Part shown: positions 53,243-61,786 of the stretch, one piece after another | Position numbering within the stretch: position 1 is the stretch's first letter | Layout of the letters: the number at the start of each line of letters is the position of its first letter | Source: DAIOEK01 sp963828285 | GTDB taxonomy: Bacteria; Chloroflexota; Anaerolineae; Anaerolineales; Anaerolineaceae | Assembly: GCA_963828285.1 (NCBI GenBank) | Contig: CAWHEB010000001.1 | Coordinates: forward strand, 496,001 to 560,000 | Reading direction: 5' to 3' | Length of the DNA stretch: 64,000 nt | Position numbers and translations under genes: made by a program | The notes under the pieces: generated by a model | Told to the model about the DNA's origin: nothing | Database searches by the model: none | The model's input: the letters and a program-made list of their open reading frames with translations, nothing else

Positions 53243-55517
53243 ATGAAAAGTATCAGGCTGCTGGTCAATGGTATTGTCCAAGGCGTCGGCTTTAGACCAT
53301 TTGTTTACCGATTGGCTGTTGAAGAAAACTGCACCGGATCGGTGATGAACAGTCCTGATGGAGTCATCATTGAGATCCAAGGGACGACGAAATCCGTTGA
53401 GAAATTCCAACTTCGTTTGGTGAATGAAACCCCACCATTGGCTAGAATTGAAAAACTGGAAGTTCAAGAAATATCACGGCATCGTTACAGCAGGATTTGA
53501 AATTCTTGAAAGCGACCATACCCGCAGTGGATTTTCCTTAATCTCACCGGACATCGCGACATGTCCAGACTGCGTCCGCGAACTATTTGATCCATCTGAT
53601 CGGCGGTACCGGTACCCATTCATTAATTGCACCAATTGTGGACCACGCTACACCATCATTCAATCTATGCCGTATGACCGTCCGGCAACGACCATGTCAA
53701 AATTCACAATGTGCCCTGATTGTCTTTCCGAGTATCACGATCCTCTGAACCGCAGATTTCACGCTCAACCGATCGCCTGTCCGAATTGCGGACCACAGGT
53801 TTCACTGATGAAGGATGGGATATTGGTCCAAACCAGGGAAGCTGCTCTCCAGAGTGCAAGGGAAATGATCAAAGCAGGGAATATCGTGGCTGTTAAAGGG
53901 ATCGGCGGATTCTTGCTCGCCTGCGACGCACAAAATCTGGATGCAGTTACTACCTTGCGGAACCGAAAACACCGCAGCGAAAAACCATTTGCATTAATGG
54001 CTGCTGATTTAAAAACTATTCAGAAGTATTGCAAAATATCCACAACTGAAAAAGACCTTGTACTGTCCCACCAATCCCCAATCGTGATACTGGACAGAAT
54101 TGGTAATGATCTGCCAGAAGAAATTGCCCCAAATCAAAATACATTGGGGATGATGCTGCCCTATTCTCCTCTGCATTATTTGATCTGTGAACCTGAGAAA
54201 GGTTATCCAGATGTACTGGTTATGACCAGCGGGAATATCAGCGAAGAACCCATCATCCATGAGGATGAACAAATTCACAGGCTGTCCTCCCTTGCTGATG
54301 CGATTCTTACCCATGATCGGATAATCCACGTTCGAAATGATGATAGTGTGTTTCGCATCTTTATGGGAAAGCCACTCCCAATCCGCAGGTCGCGTGGATT
54401 TGCTCCAGAACCGATCACCCTTATTGATCCACTTCCTGAGGTCCTGGCTTGCGGAGCTTTATTAAAGAATACATTTACGTTTATCCACGAAAACCAAGCT
54501 TTCACCAGCCATTTCATCGGGGACCTTGAAAATCTAGAAACTTATAAATCCTATACGCAATCCATCGACCATTTTGAAAAGACCTACCATTTTAAACCAG
54601 CAGCCTACGCTGCTGACCTTCACCCTGATTTTTTATCCACCAAATATGCGGAAGAACGAGCCTGTAGATACCAATTACCTTTACTTCAGATCCAACATCA
54701 TCACGCGCACCTCGCCGCTTGTATGGCAGAAAACAGACATCCCAATGAACGAGTGATCTGCTTAAGTTATGATGGAACGGGTTTGGGCGATGATGGCGTA
54801 ATCTGGGGTGGTGAAGTTCTGGTAGGAGATTATGTCAACTATCAGCGGATTTTTCATTTAGAAGAAATGCCCCTCCCAGGCGGTGATTCCGCTGTACATA
54901 AACCATATCGAATGGCTCTAGCTTATCTTTACAAGAACTGTATTCCCTGGGAGCACCATCTCACGCCAGTAAAACACGCATCCGTTGAAGAACAAAAAGT
55001 ACTAATCGCGCAATTGGAGAAAAATATCCATGTCATACCCACAACCAGTATGGGAAGACTTTTTGATGTGGTCTCTGCTTTAGTCGGCTTACGTCAAGAA
55101 ATTACCTATGAAGGTCAGGCAGCCATAGAATTGGAAAATATTGTAATCAAAATATCAGGTTCAGTTTATGAATATGAGATCGATGACTATCTGATCAAAA
55201 TTGGTAGTATCCTTGAAGCGGTTGTAGCTGACCTAAAAATGAATATCAGCGTTGGTCAGATCGCAGAAAAGTTCATGGAGACCATCGCCCAAATATCAGT
55301 TGAATGTTGCAACAGGATACGGGAAAACCAAAGGATCAATACAGTCGCTCTAAGTGGTGGTGTCTGGCAAAATAAGAAATTGTTTGAAAGGGTAAAACCT
55401 TTGTTGGAAGAAAACGGTTTTGCTGTTATCACACATCATCTCTTACCTACCAATGATGGATGTATCAGTCTTGGGCAGGCAGTAGCTGCTGCTTATCGTT
55501 TGAAAGAAATGGAGTAA
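53243..55517 (+). CDS. hypF: Carbamoyltransferase HypF, one frame break
   Basis: About 758 residues. Domains: acylphosphatase-like (about 1-90, 'VQGVGFRPFVYRLA'); two zinc fingers ('CPDCVRELFDP'/'CTNCGPRYT', 'CPDCLSEYHDP'/'CPNCGPQ'); a YrdC-like nucleotide domain ('GNIVAVKGIGGFLLACDA', 'RRSRGFAPEPI'); and a Kae1-like C-terminal domain ('IQHHHAHLAACMAEN', 'SYDGTGLGDDG', 'ALSGGVWQN'). One extra base near 53478 splits the acylphosphatase end from the rest. It makes carbamoyl-AMP and passes the carbamoyl group to the C-terminal Cys of HypE, the source of the CN ligands of [NiFe] sites. Confidence 0.95.
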
Positions 55518-55520
55518 GCC

Positions 55521-55775
55521 ATGTGTCTTGGTGTTCCAGGAAAAATAATCGAATTGTATGAAAAAGACGGCGTCCGTATGGGTAGAGTTGACTTCGGTGG
55601 AGTAACCCGTGAGGCATGTTTTGAAACTCTGCCTTCTGCAAATATCGGACAATACGCCATTATTCATGTAGGTTTCGCAATCAGTTTATTGGATGAAGCA
55701 GATGCTATGGAGACTCTCGAATTATTACGTGAAATGGACGAAGCCGGCGATTTTGAGGCTGCTGAAGGATTGTGA
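55521..55775 (+). CDS. hypC: Hydrogenase assembly chaperone HypC
   Basis: 84 residues. It starts 'MCLGVPGKIIEL' with the essential N-terminal Cys2 and has 'GRVDFGGVTREACFETL' and 'YAIIHVGFAISLLDEADA'. HypC binds HypD and carries the Fe(CN)2CO group to the hydrogenase large subunit. Its TGA overlaps the hypD ATG (TGATG). Only 3 bp separate it from hypF. Confidence 0.96.
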   Translation: MCLGVPGKIIELYEKDGVRMGRVDFGGVTREACFETLPSANIGQYAIIHVGFAISLLDEADAMETLELLREMDEAGDFEAAEGL

Positions 55776-56866
55776 TGGACGGATTTATCAAAGAATATCG
55801 TGACGCAGAAACAGTCAAGATCCTTGCTGATAAGATCCAGCAAGCTGCAATTCATCCATGGGTAATTATGGAGATCTGCGGCGGTCAAACTCATTCCATT
55901 ATGCAGTATGGCATCGATCAATTGCTGCCTGAGACGATTGAACTAGTTCATGGACCGGGCTGCCCGGTTTGTGTGACTCCGCTTGAAATGGTGGATAAAG
56001 CTATTTATATTGCTGGTTTGAAAAATGTGATCTTCACATCTTTCGGAGATATGCTCCGTGTACCGGGGTCGACAGATGATCTATTTAAAGTTCGCGCTGC
56101 AGGCGGGGATGTCAGGGTAGTTTATTCTCCGCTCGACGCAGTCAAGATTGCCAAGGAAAACCCGGATAAACAGGTTGTCTTTTTTGCGATAGGATTTGAA
56201 ACCACTACACCTGCCAACGCCATGAGTGTCATTTCGGCTGCATCTCAGGGGATCAAGAATTTTTCTGTTCTCGTTTCACAGGTGCGTGTTCCGCAGGCGA
56301 TTGAAGCCATTCTTTCATCTCCGAATAACCGGGTCCAAGGATTTTTGTCCGCTGGTCATGTGAATGCTATCATGGGTTATTGGGAGTATTTACCATTAGC
56401 TGAGAGATTTCAACTCCCCATCGTTGTCACTGGATTTGAACCGGTAGACCTGCTTCATGGCTTGCTTCAATGCGTGCAGATGCTTGAAGGACATAAGAAC
56501 GGTGTATTTAACGCTTATGAGAGGACTGTGACAGAAAAAGGTAATGTGGCTGCCCAGGCTATCATTCAGAAGGTTTTTGAACCGTCTGATCGTGCCTGGA
56601 GAGGAATTGGAATCATCCCGCTAAGCGGCTTCTCTTTGAAGGACGATTTTTCGGAATTCAACGCGGAGAACCGTTTTGATGTATCCAATATTCAGACCAT
56701 GGAGAGCAAGATCTGTATCGCAGGAGAGATATCGATCGGAGCAAAGAAACCTCCTCAGTGTCCTGCTTTTGGCACACTATGCACGCCACTTAATCCGCTT
56801 GGTGCACCTATGGTCTCCAATGAAGGTGCATGTTCGGCTTATTATCGATATAAAAGAGGCGGTTAG
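55775..56866 (+). CDS. hypD: Hydrogenase formation protein HypD
   Basis: 363 residues from the ATG at 55775; a GTG one codon earlier is also possible. Conserved motifs: 'VIMEICGGQTHSIMQYG', 'LVHGPGCPVCVTPLEMVDKA' (redox Cys pair), 'FFAIGFETTTPANAM' and 'GFLSAGHVNAIMGYWEY'. The C-terminal [4Fe-4S] Cys lie around 'PPQCPAFGTLCTP' and 'NEGACSAYY'. HypD holds the iron while CN ligands are attached. Tightly packed between hypC and hypE. Confidence 0.96.
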   Translation: MDGFIKEYRDAETVKILADKIQQAAIHPWVIMEICGGQTHSIMQYGIDQLLPETIELVHGPGCPVCVTPLEMVDKAIYIAGLKNVIFTSFGDMLRVPGSTDDLFKVRAAGGDVRVVYSPLDAVKIAKENPDKQVVFFAIGFETTTPANAMSVISAASQGIKNFSVLVSQVRVPQAIEAILSSPNNRVQGFLSAGHVNAIMGYWEYLPLAERFQLPIVVTGFEPVDLLHGLLQCVQMLEGHKNGVFNAYERTVTEKGNVAAQAIIQKVFEPSDRAWRGIGIIPLSGFSLKDDFSEFNAENRFDVSNIQTMESKICIAGEISIGAKKPPQCPAFGTLCTPLNPLGAPMVSNEGACSAYYRYKRGG

Positions 56867-56869
56867 AGC

Positions 56870-57928
56870 ATGGCAGAATTATCTGAAGGACCGGTATGTC
56901 CTGTACCTCTCGCTCACACAGACCGCATTATCCTGGGTCATGGCAGCGGAGGATTGTTATCACATCAGTTGATCCAAAAGGTTTTTTTCAAACATTTCAA
57001 CAACAACTTTCTGTCTGAAGGAGATGACTCGGCAAGGATCACCATGCCTGCAGGGCTTCAGATCGCTGTTACTACAGATTCCCACATCGTAACCCCACTT
57101 TTTTTCCCGGGCGGGGATATCGGGAAATTGGCAGTGTGTGGAACATTGAATGATCTGGTTATGGTGGGTGCTATTCCGAAATATCTCACCGCTGGTTTTA
57201 TACTCGAAGAGGGTTTGGATATCGAAATCCTTGATCGGGTGGTCGCTTCTATGGCATCTGCTGCCCTGGAGGCGAATGTAAAGATAATCGCCGGAGATAC
57301 AAAGGTCGTTGAAAAAGGGAAGGCAGACGGTATTTTTATCAACACCAGCGGAATTGGTTACATCCCTGAACACAGGCAACGAATTTCTGGATGTAATGCT
57401 GAAGATGGAGATGTGATCATTCTCTCCGGTACCCTGGCAGATCATGGAATCGCAGTACTCTCGGCCAGGAATCAATTAGATTTTGAGGTGGATGCTTGTT
57501 CTGATGTTGCAGCCTTAAACCACCTTGCTGATGAGATACTCATCCCCGGTCATGGAATACACGTGATGCGTGATCCAACCCGTGGTGGATTGGGTACAAC
57601 CTTGAATGAGATTGCCGGGCAATCGAAAAAATCGATCCACCTGATCGCTAATCAGATCCCAGTAAAGGAAAATATTAACTCTGTTTGCGAGATGTTGGGA
57701 TTCGATCCGCTGTATGTTGCCAATGAAGGCAAGATGGTCATCATTGTGGAAAAAGAAAAAGCAAACCAGATGCTTCAAACTATTAAGCAGAATCCACTTG
57801 GGAAAGATGCGGCCATCATTGGGTTTGTATTGTCGGCGGACCCGGGATTAGTGATCATCCATACTGAATACGGATCAACACGCATAGTACCCATGCTCAC
57901 AGGCGAGATGCTGCCAAGGATCTGCTAA
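56870..57928 (+). CDS. hypE: Hydrogenase maturation protein HypE
   Basis: 352 residues of the PurM/SelD-like ATP-binding fold: 'IILGHGSGGLLSHQLI', 'VTTDSHIVTPLFFPGGDIG', 'GTLNDLVMVGA', 'DTKVVEKGKADGIFINTSG' and 'MRDPTRGGLGTTLNEI'. It ends 'GEMLPRIC', the exact C-terminus whose Cys is carbamoylated and dehydrated to thiocyanate. It therefore completes the HypF-HypE cyanide pathway. It lacks the N-terminal active Cys/Sec of the related SelD. Confidence 0.96.
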   Translation: MAELSEGPVCPVPLAHTDRIILGHGSGGLLSHQLIQKVFFKHFNNNFLSEGDDSARITMPAGLQIAVTTDSHIVTPLFFPGGDIGKLAVCGTLNDLVMVGAIPKYLTAGFILEEGLDIEILDRVVASMASAALEANVKIIAGDTKVVEKGKADGIFINTSGIGYIPEHRQRISGCNAEDGDVIILSGTLADHGIAVLSARNQLDFEVDACSDVAALNHLADEILIPGHGIHVMRDPTRGGLGTTLNEIAGQSKKSIHLIANQIPVKENINSVCEMLGFDPLYVANEGKMVIIVEKEKANQMLQTIKQNPLGKDAAIIGFVLSADPGLVIIHTEYGSTRIVPMLTGEMLPRIC

Positions 57929-57944
57929 AGTTCAAAATTTCCCC

Positions 57945-57973
57945 TTGACAAACCAGTCATCAAACTGCATACT
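57945..57973 (+). promoter_or_regulatory. Sigma-70-type promoter for the methyltransferase gene
   Basis: TTGACA (57945-57950), a 17-base spacer and CATACT (57968-57973), 30 bp before the ATG at 58004. The -35 box is perfect. Confidence 0.65.
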
Positions 57974-58003
57974 TACCAGAATTCCATCATAAAAAGAGGA
58001 CAA

Positions 58004-58808
58004 ATGAAGATCGATTACCAGGAAACCACCAATGATTTGCTCAAGCGGATTGACATCCATAATCAATTTGGAGCGAAAGATATTGACCAATGGATGTTGG
58101 ATACCCTCAAACTGCAAAAATCCAGTAAGATCCTGGATATTGGTTGCGGAGCTGGCAAACAATGCTTCTCCTATTATAAATATCTGAACGGTGATTGTGA
58201 TATCACAGGCGGAGATGTTTCACAAGGAATTACTGGAGCAGGCTAAGAAAGAAAATCCGATCAAAGCAAATGAGACCGTGAAGTTCATTGATCTTGATTT
58301 CAATAAACCATTCCAACTCCCAACAGATACTTTCGATTTTGCTTCTTGCTGTTTTGCCATTTATTACGCTGAAGATATCCCATTCACAATTCGTGAAATG
58401 CACCGCGTCCTTAAACCCGGAGGACGATTATTCTCCTCAGGACCCATGCCTGATAACAAAAAAGTGTTTTACGATGTGATCAAAGAAGCAACCGGAAAAC
58501 CCATCCCGCCCATGCCAGGTTCATCACGATATAGCAGCCAAATCCTGGATTCGATGAAGAAAACCTTCTCATCGGTAAGAGTGGAGATCTTTGAAAACCC
58601 ATTATCATTCGAATCCGCTCAACCATTTGTAGATTACACCCGTGCTTCATTGTCAGAAGACCGGAAATTATGGACCTCTCTCTTTAACAATAAGGATGAG
58701 TTTGAGCAGCTCATGTCGGCGATCACCAGAGTTGCTGAAGCAAGAATAAAGACAGAAGGCAAGTTGGTCATGACCAAAGTGGTAGGCGGGTTTATCGCCA
58801 CAAAATAG
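58004..58808 (+). CDS. SAM-dependent methyltransferase, one frame break
   Basis: About 268 residues. Class I Rossmann motif I is 'SKILDIGCGAGKQCFSYY', followed after one extra base near 58232 by 'ELLEQAKKENPIKANETVKF', 'TFDFASCCFAIYYAEDIP' (post-motif II/III) and 'EMHRVLKPGGRLFSSG' (motif III). This is the UbiE/COQ5-like small-molecule type; the acceptor is unknown. An AGAGGACAA site precedes the ATG. A PIG-L gene starts 9 bp downstream, so the two probably act on the same molecule. Confidence 0.88.
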
Positions 58809-58816
58809 GGGATAAT

Positions 58817-59452
58817 ATGAAGTTTTCAGGTAAAAGAATATGCTTTTTAGGTGCTCATCCCGATGATATCGAGTTGGGCTGCGGAGCTCTAATTGCCCAT
58901 ATAGGAAATTCTGCAGACATTCGGGTAGTAACATTATCTGACAACCAAAAAAATCCATCATTGACAAACTTGATAAATGAGCATTATGCCAGCATGGCCA
59001 GCTTGGGGCTTTCATCTGATAAAGTGATCCTTGCAAGTTTTGAAACCCGCAAATTTCAAGAACTTCGCCAGGAAATACTTGAATACTTATTCAAATTTGG
59101 TAAAGAATTTCAACCCGATGTTGTATTCACCCACACCCAAGCAGATCTGCATCAAGACCATAAGACTGTGACTGAAGAAACCCTCCGTGCATTCCGGGGA
59201 ACAACTGTTTTGGGATTTGATGTAATCCGATCCAGTTATGGATTTTTTCCTAATTTTCTCGTTGAAGTATCAGAAGCAGATGTAAAAGCGAAGATCAATG
59301 CTCTGGCTCAATATAAAACATATGAGAGTAAATATTACTTTGAAGAAGAGATCACCCGTGCAACTTTAATCCGCAATGGTGCCCTTGTTGAACGCAGATA
59401 CGCCGAGGGATTTGATACTCTACGGATTATTGGGGAATTTGACCGGGATTAA
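58817..59452 (+). CDS. PIG-L (LmbE-like) family deacetylase, copy 3
   Basis: 211 residues. Zinc motifs are 'CFLGAHPDDIELGCG' and 'HTQADLHQDHKTVTEE' (His-x2-His/Asp type). It is closer to the bacillithiol/LmbE branch than the tandem pair at 9712-11232. Likely role: hydrolysis of an N-acyl group on a sugar-containing metabolite, with the preceding methyltransferase acting on the same pathway (inference). Its stop overlaps the end of the convergent Rieske gene by 4 bp. Confidence 0.88.
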   Translation: MKFSGKRICFLGAHPDDIELGCGALIAHIGNSADIRVVTLSDNQKNPSLTNLINEHYASMASLGLSSDKVILASFETRKFQELRQEILEYLFKFGKEFQPDVVFTHTQADLHQDHKTVTEETLRAFRGTTVLGFDVIRSSYGFFPNFLVEVSEADVKAKINALAQYKTYESKYYFEEEITRATLIRNGALVERRYAEGFDTLRIIGEFDRD

Positions 59453-59806
59453 GCAAGCATTTTGATCGGGATACCGATCTGGACTTTTCCATCCACAATA
59501 TGGATTGGATATGCAGGAATATCTTCCACAGCAGGAGCATGCGTAACCGCTCCTGTTTTTATATTAAAATCTCCCACCATGCCGGGGACAAATCACTTCC
59601 TCCCCTTCTATGTCTCCATCCCCTACCGGTCCATCATCATGGGAACAAAGATCCGCTATCGCATAAAGACTCCCCGCGATATTAAAAATTACGATCGGCA
59701 TACCACCAATCTCAAAAATGGTTCTTTCACCATTAGGAATATCAGCAATCGAACATACTTCCAGAAATTTTAGTTCTGCGTCGGAAATATTGGCGTAGTT
59801 ATACAT
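59449..59806 (-). CDS. Rieske [2Fe-2S] ferredoxin-like protein of the SUF operon, one frame break
   Basis: About 119 residues after removing one T from a T4 run near 59570. Rieske ligands are Cys-x-His in 'ADLCSHDDGPVGDG' and Cys-x2-His in 'EVICPRHGGRF'. The C-terminus 'VEDIPAYPIHIVDGKVQIG' matches small soluble Rieske ferredoxins such as those of ring-hydroxylating dioxygenase systems. It is the last gene of the SUF operon, 10 bp after sufU. It may pass electrons in cluster assembly or be a client; its role with SUF is not settled. Confidence 0.88.
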
Positions 59807-59816
59807 CCCTGATCAA

Positions 59817-60209
59817 TTATTCTTCTTCTGTATCATCTGCGACCATGCCATATACACCAGCTTTTAATACCTTAAGCGGTAGCAACGCACATTTCAAACG
59901 GACAGGTCCTAATTCAATACCTAAAAGATCCATGACACTTTGCTTATTCAGGTTCTTCACCTCTTCAATTGGCTTTCCTACGATGGATTCCAAGAGCAGA
60001 TCTGAACTAGCCTGTGATATAGAGCATCCATGTCCATCAAATGCTACATCTGTGACAATTCCTGATTCATTCACGCGAATATCGATCTTGATGTGATCTC
60101 CGCAAAGTGGGTTTTCGTCTTCATAAGAATATGTATGTGGATCAAGAGACCCTCTAAAAAGAGGGCTTTTGTAACGTTCAATGATTACTTCCCGATAAAG
60201 ATCATCCAT
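59817..60209 (-). CDS. sufU: SufU-like iron-sulfur scaffold / sulfur-transfer protein
   Basis: 130 residues of the IscU-like fold. Three conserved Cys and one Asp: 'NPLCGDHIKI' (Cys and Asp), 'GHGCSISQASSDLL' and 'RLKCALLPLKVL'. SufU in Firmicutes and relatives accepts sulfur from SufS through a zinc site. It lies 17 bp after sufS, the expected partner. No signal peptide; cytosolic. Confidence 0.95.
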   Translation of the reverse strand: MDDLYREVIIERYKSPLFRGSLDPHTYSYEDENPLCGDHIKIDIRVNESGIVTDVAFDGHGCSISQASSDLLLESIVGKPIEEVKNLNKQSVMDLLGIELGPVRLKCALLPLKVLKAGVYGMVADDTEEE

Positions 60210-60226
60210 AAGTCAAATCCCGTATA

Positions 60227-61475
60227 TTAGTCAATTCCAAAGATCTTTTTCACTTTATTAATAGAAGTACATAAAGCATCAACTTCTTCAACCGTATTGT
60301 AAATATAAAAACTCGCCCGTGAGCTTGCCGGAATCTGGTAGCGCTCGTGCAGCGGCATGGCACAGTGATGGCCTGCCCTGACTGCAATTCCATCTTGATC
60401 CAAGATTTGGGCGACGTCATGGGGATGGATTCCCTCAAGGGTGAATGCTGCCACACCCCCGCGCTTTTCTGCGGAAGGACCCATTATCTTGAGACCTTTA
60501 ATTTCGTTTAGTTTATCAATTGCGTAGGTAATAATTTCTGTCTCATGGGCATGAACAGCATCCATACCAATCTCGGATAAATAATCGACGCAAGCCCCAA
60601 AACCAATCCCCTCTGCAATAGCAGGAGTCCCTGCTTCAAATTTGTGGGGGAGCGAATTTGGAATAAATGTCCGCAGCTTGACCTGGCGGATCATATCCCC
60701 ACCGCCCAGGAAAGGCGGCATGGCTTCTAATATCGCTTTCTTCCCATACAACACCCCAATACCAGTCGGACCTAACATTTTATGAGCAGAAAATGCCATA
60801 AAATCAGGATTGAGATCTCTCACGTTCACAGGCAAATGCGGTACGCTTTGCGCTCCATCAATCAATACTTTTGCACCAATCTCATGCGCCAATCTAGTCA
60901 TTTCTTTAACCGGATTGATCGTTCCAAGCACATTTGACATGTGAGTATAAGCAACAAGTTTCGGTTCGAGTTCTAAGTAAGGATTGATAGACATCCAGAT
61001 CAAGCAAACCATCATCAGTCACAGGGATGAATTCAAGACGAAGCGATTTTTCCTGAGCCAGCATCTGCCATGGAACCAAATTTGAATGATGTTCCATTTC
61101 GGTGAGGATGATCATATCGCCGGCTGTCAATTCGGTTGCTGCCCAGGTTTTGGCGACCAAATTAATCGATTCGCTGGTATTTCGAGTAAAGATCACTTCA
61201 CTTGAGGAACCAGCTCCAATAAAGTCAGCAATTCTTTTTCGCGCGCCTTCATAACTGGCGGTTGATTCTTCAGCTAAAGTATGAACTCCGCGATGGATAT
61301 TCGCGTTATGCTCAGTGTAATAATCATTCATACTATTGATCACACTGAGTGGTTTTTGCGATGTGGCGGTTGAATCCAGGTAGATTAATTTTGTCCCAGG
61401 ATGCACTTCCCTTTCAAGTATTGGGAAGTCTGCGCGAATTTTCCGAATATCCAAAGCAGATACAATCGAATTCAT
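60227..61475 (-). CDS. sufS: Cysteine desulfurase SufS, one frame break
   Basis: About 416 residues after removing one extra base near 60995. Features: 'IYLDSTATSQKPLSVI', 'EVIFTRNTSESINLVA', 'ILTEMEHHSNLVPWQ', 'VLIDGAQSVPHLPV', the PLP Lys in 'MAFSAHKMLGPTGIGVLYG' and the active Cys loop 'VRAGHHCAMPLHERY'. It takes sulfur from cysteine as a Cys persulfide for SufU and the SufBCD scaffold. It sits 2 bp after the 94-residue gene. Confidence 0.95.
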
Positions 61476-61477
61476 GA

Positions 61478-61762
61478 TTAGTAATCCACCATCTTACTTT
61501 TTAGTTTTTGGGAAGGACGAATATGTTCAGAGTTTTGCGGGAACCAGAGGATATGGTCAGGAACCATCCATCCATCAGTTAAGAACACATTGCTCCTGAA
61601 TTGGACGGCAACCATTTTACTGTCCACTTGAACCACAATTCCTTTGAGCCAACCACGAATCCGATCGGCTCCTTTCTCGTGATCACAAAAGACTTCCACA
61701 ACATCACCTACATCATAGGTGTATTCTGGTTCTGGTGCTTTCATAAACGGTACTCCGGGCAT
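61478..61762 (-). CDS. Unknown 94-residue protein in the SUF operon
   Basis: I do not recognise this family. It has an acidic, Pro/Tyr-rich N-terminus ('KAPEPEYTYDVGDVVEVFCD') and then a pattern of short beta strands ('GIVVQVDSKMVAVQFRSNVF', 'DGWMVPDHILWF') that would fit a small SH3-like barrel. There is one Cys (in 'VFCDHEKGADRIRGW') and one His-Glu pair next to it. No signal peptide or membrane segment. It lies between sufD (24 bp) and sufS (2 bp) and is certainly co-transcribed, so a role in cluster assembly or its control is plausible but unproven. Confidence 0.75.
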   Translation of the reverse strand: MPGVPFMKAPEPEYTYDVGDVVEVFCDHEKGADRIRGWLKGIVVQVDSKMVAVQFRSNVFLTDGWMVPDHILWFPQNSEHIRPSQKLKSKMVDY

Positions 61763-61786
61763 TTTACCCTCCCATAACTTTGGATA

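Noticed and set aside
42038..53480. True pseudogenisation of the formate dehydrogenase locus
   Set aside because: Apart from single-base indels, all cofactor ligands, domain lengths and operon signals, including the Sec hairpin and terminator, are preserved, and no substitution stops or larger deletions were seen. It stays open until reads are checked.
56870..57928. Selenophosphate synthetase (SelD), which would fit the Sec enzyme
   Set aside because: The fold is shared, but the N-terminal active Cys/Sec loop is absent and the protein ends in the HypE-type 'PRIC'; it also follows hypD.
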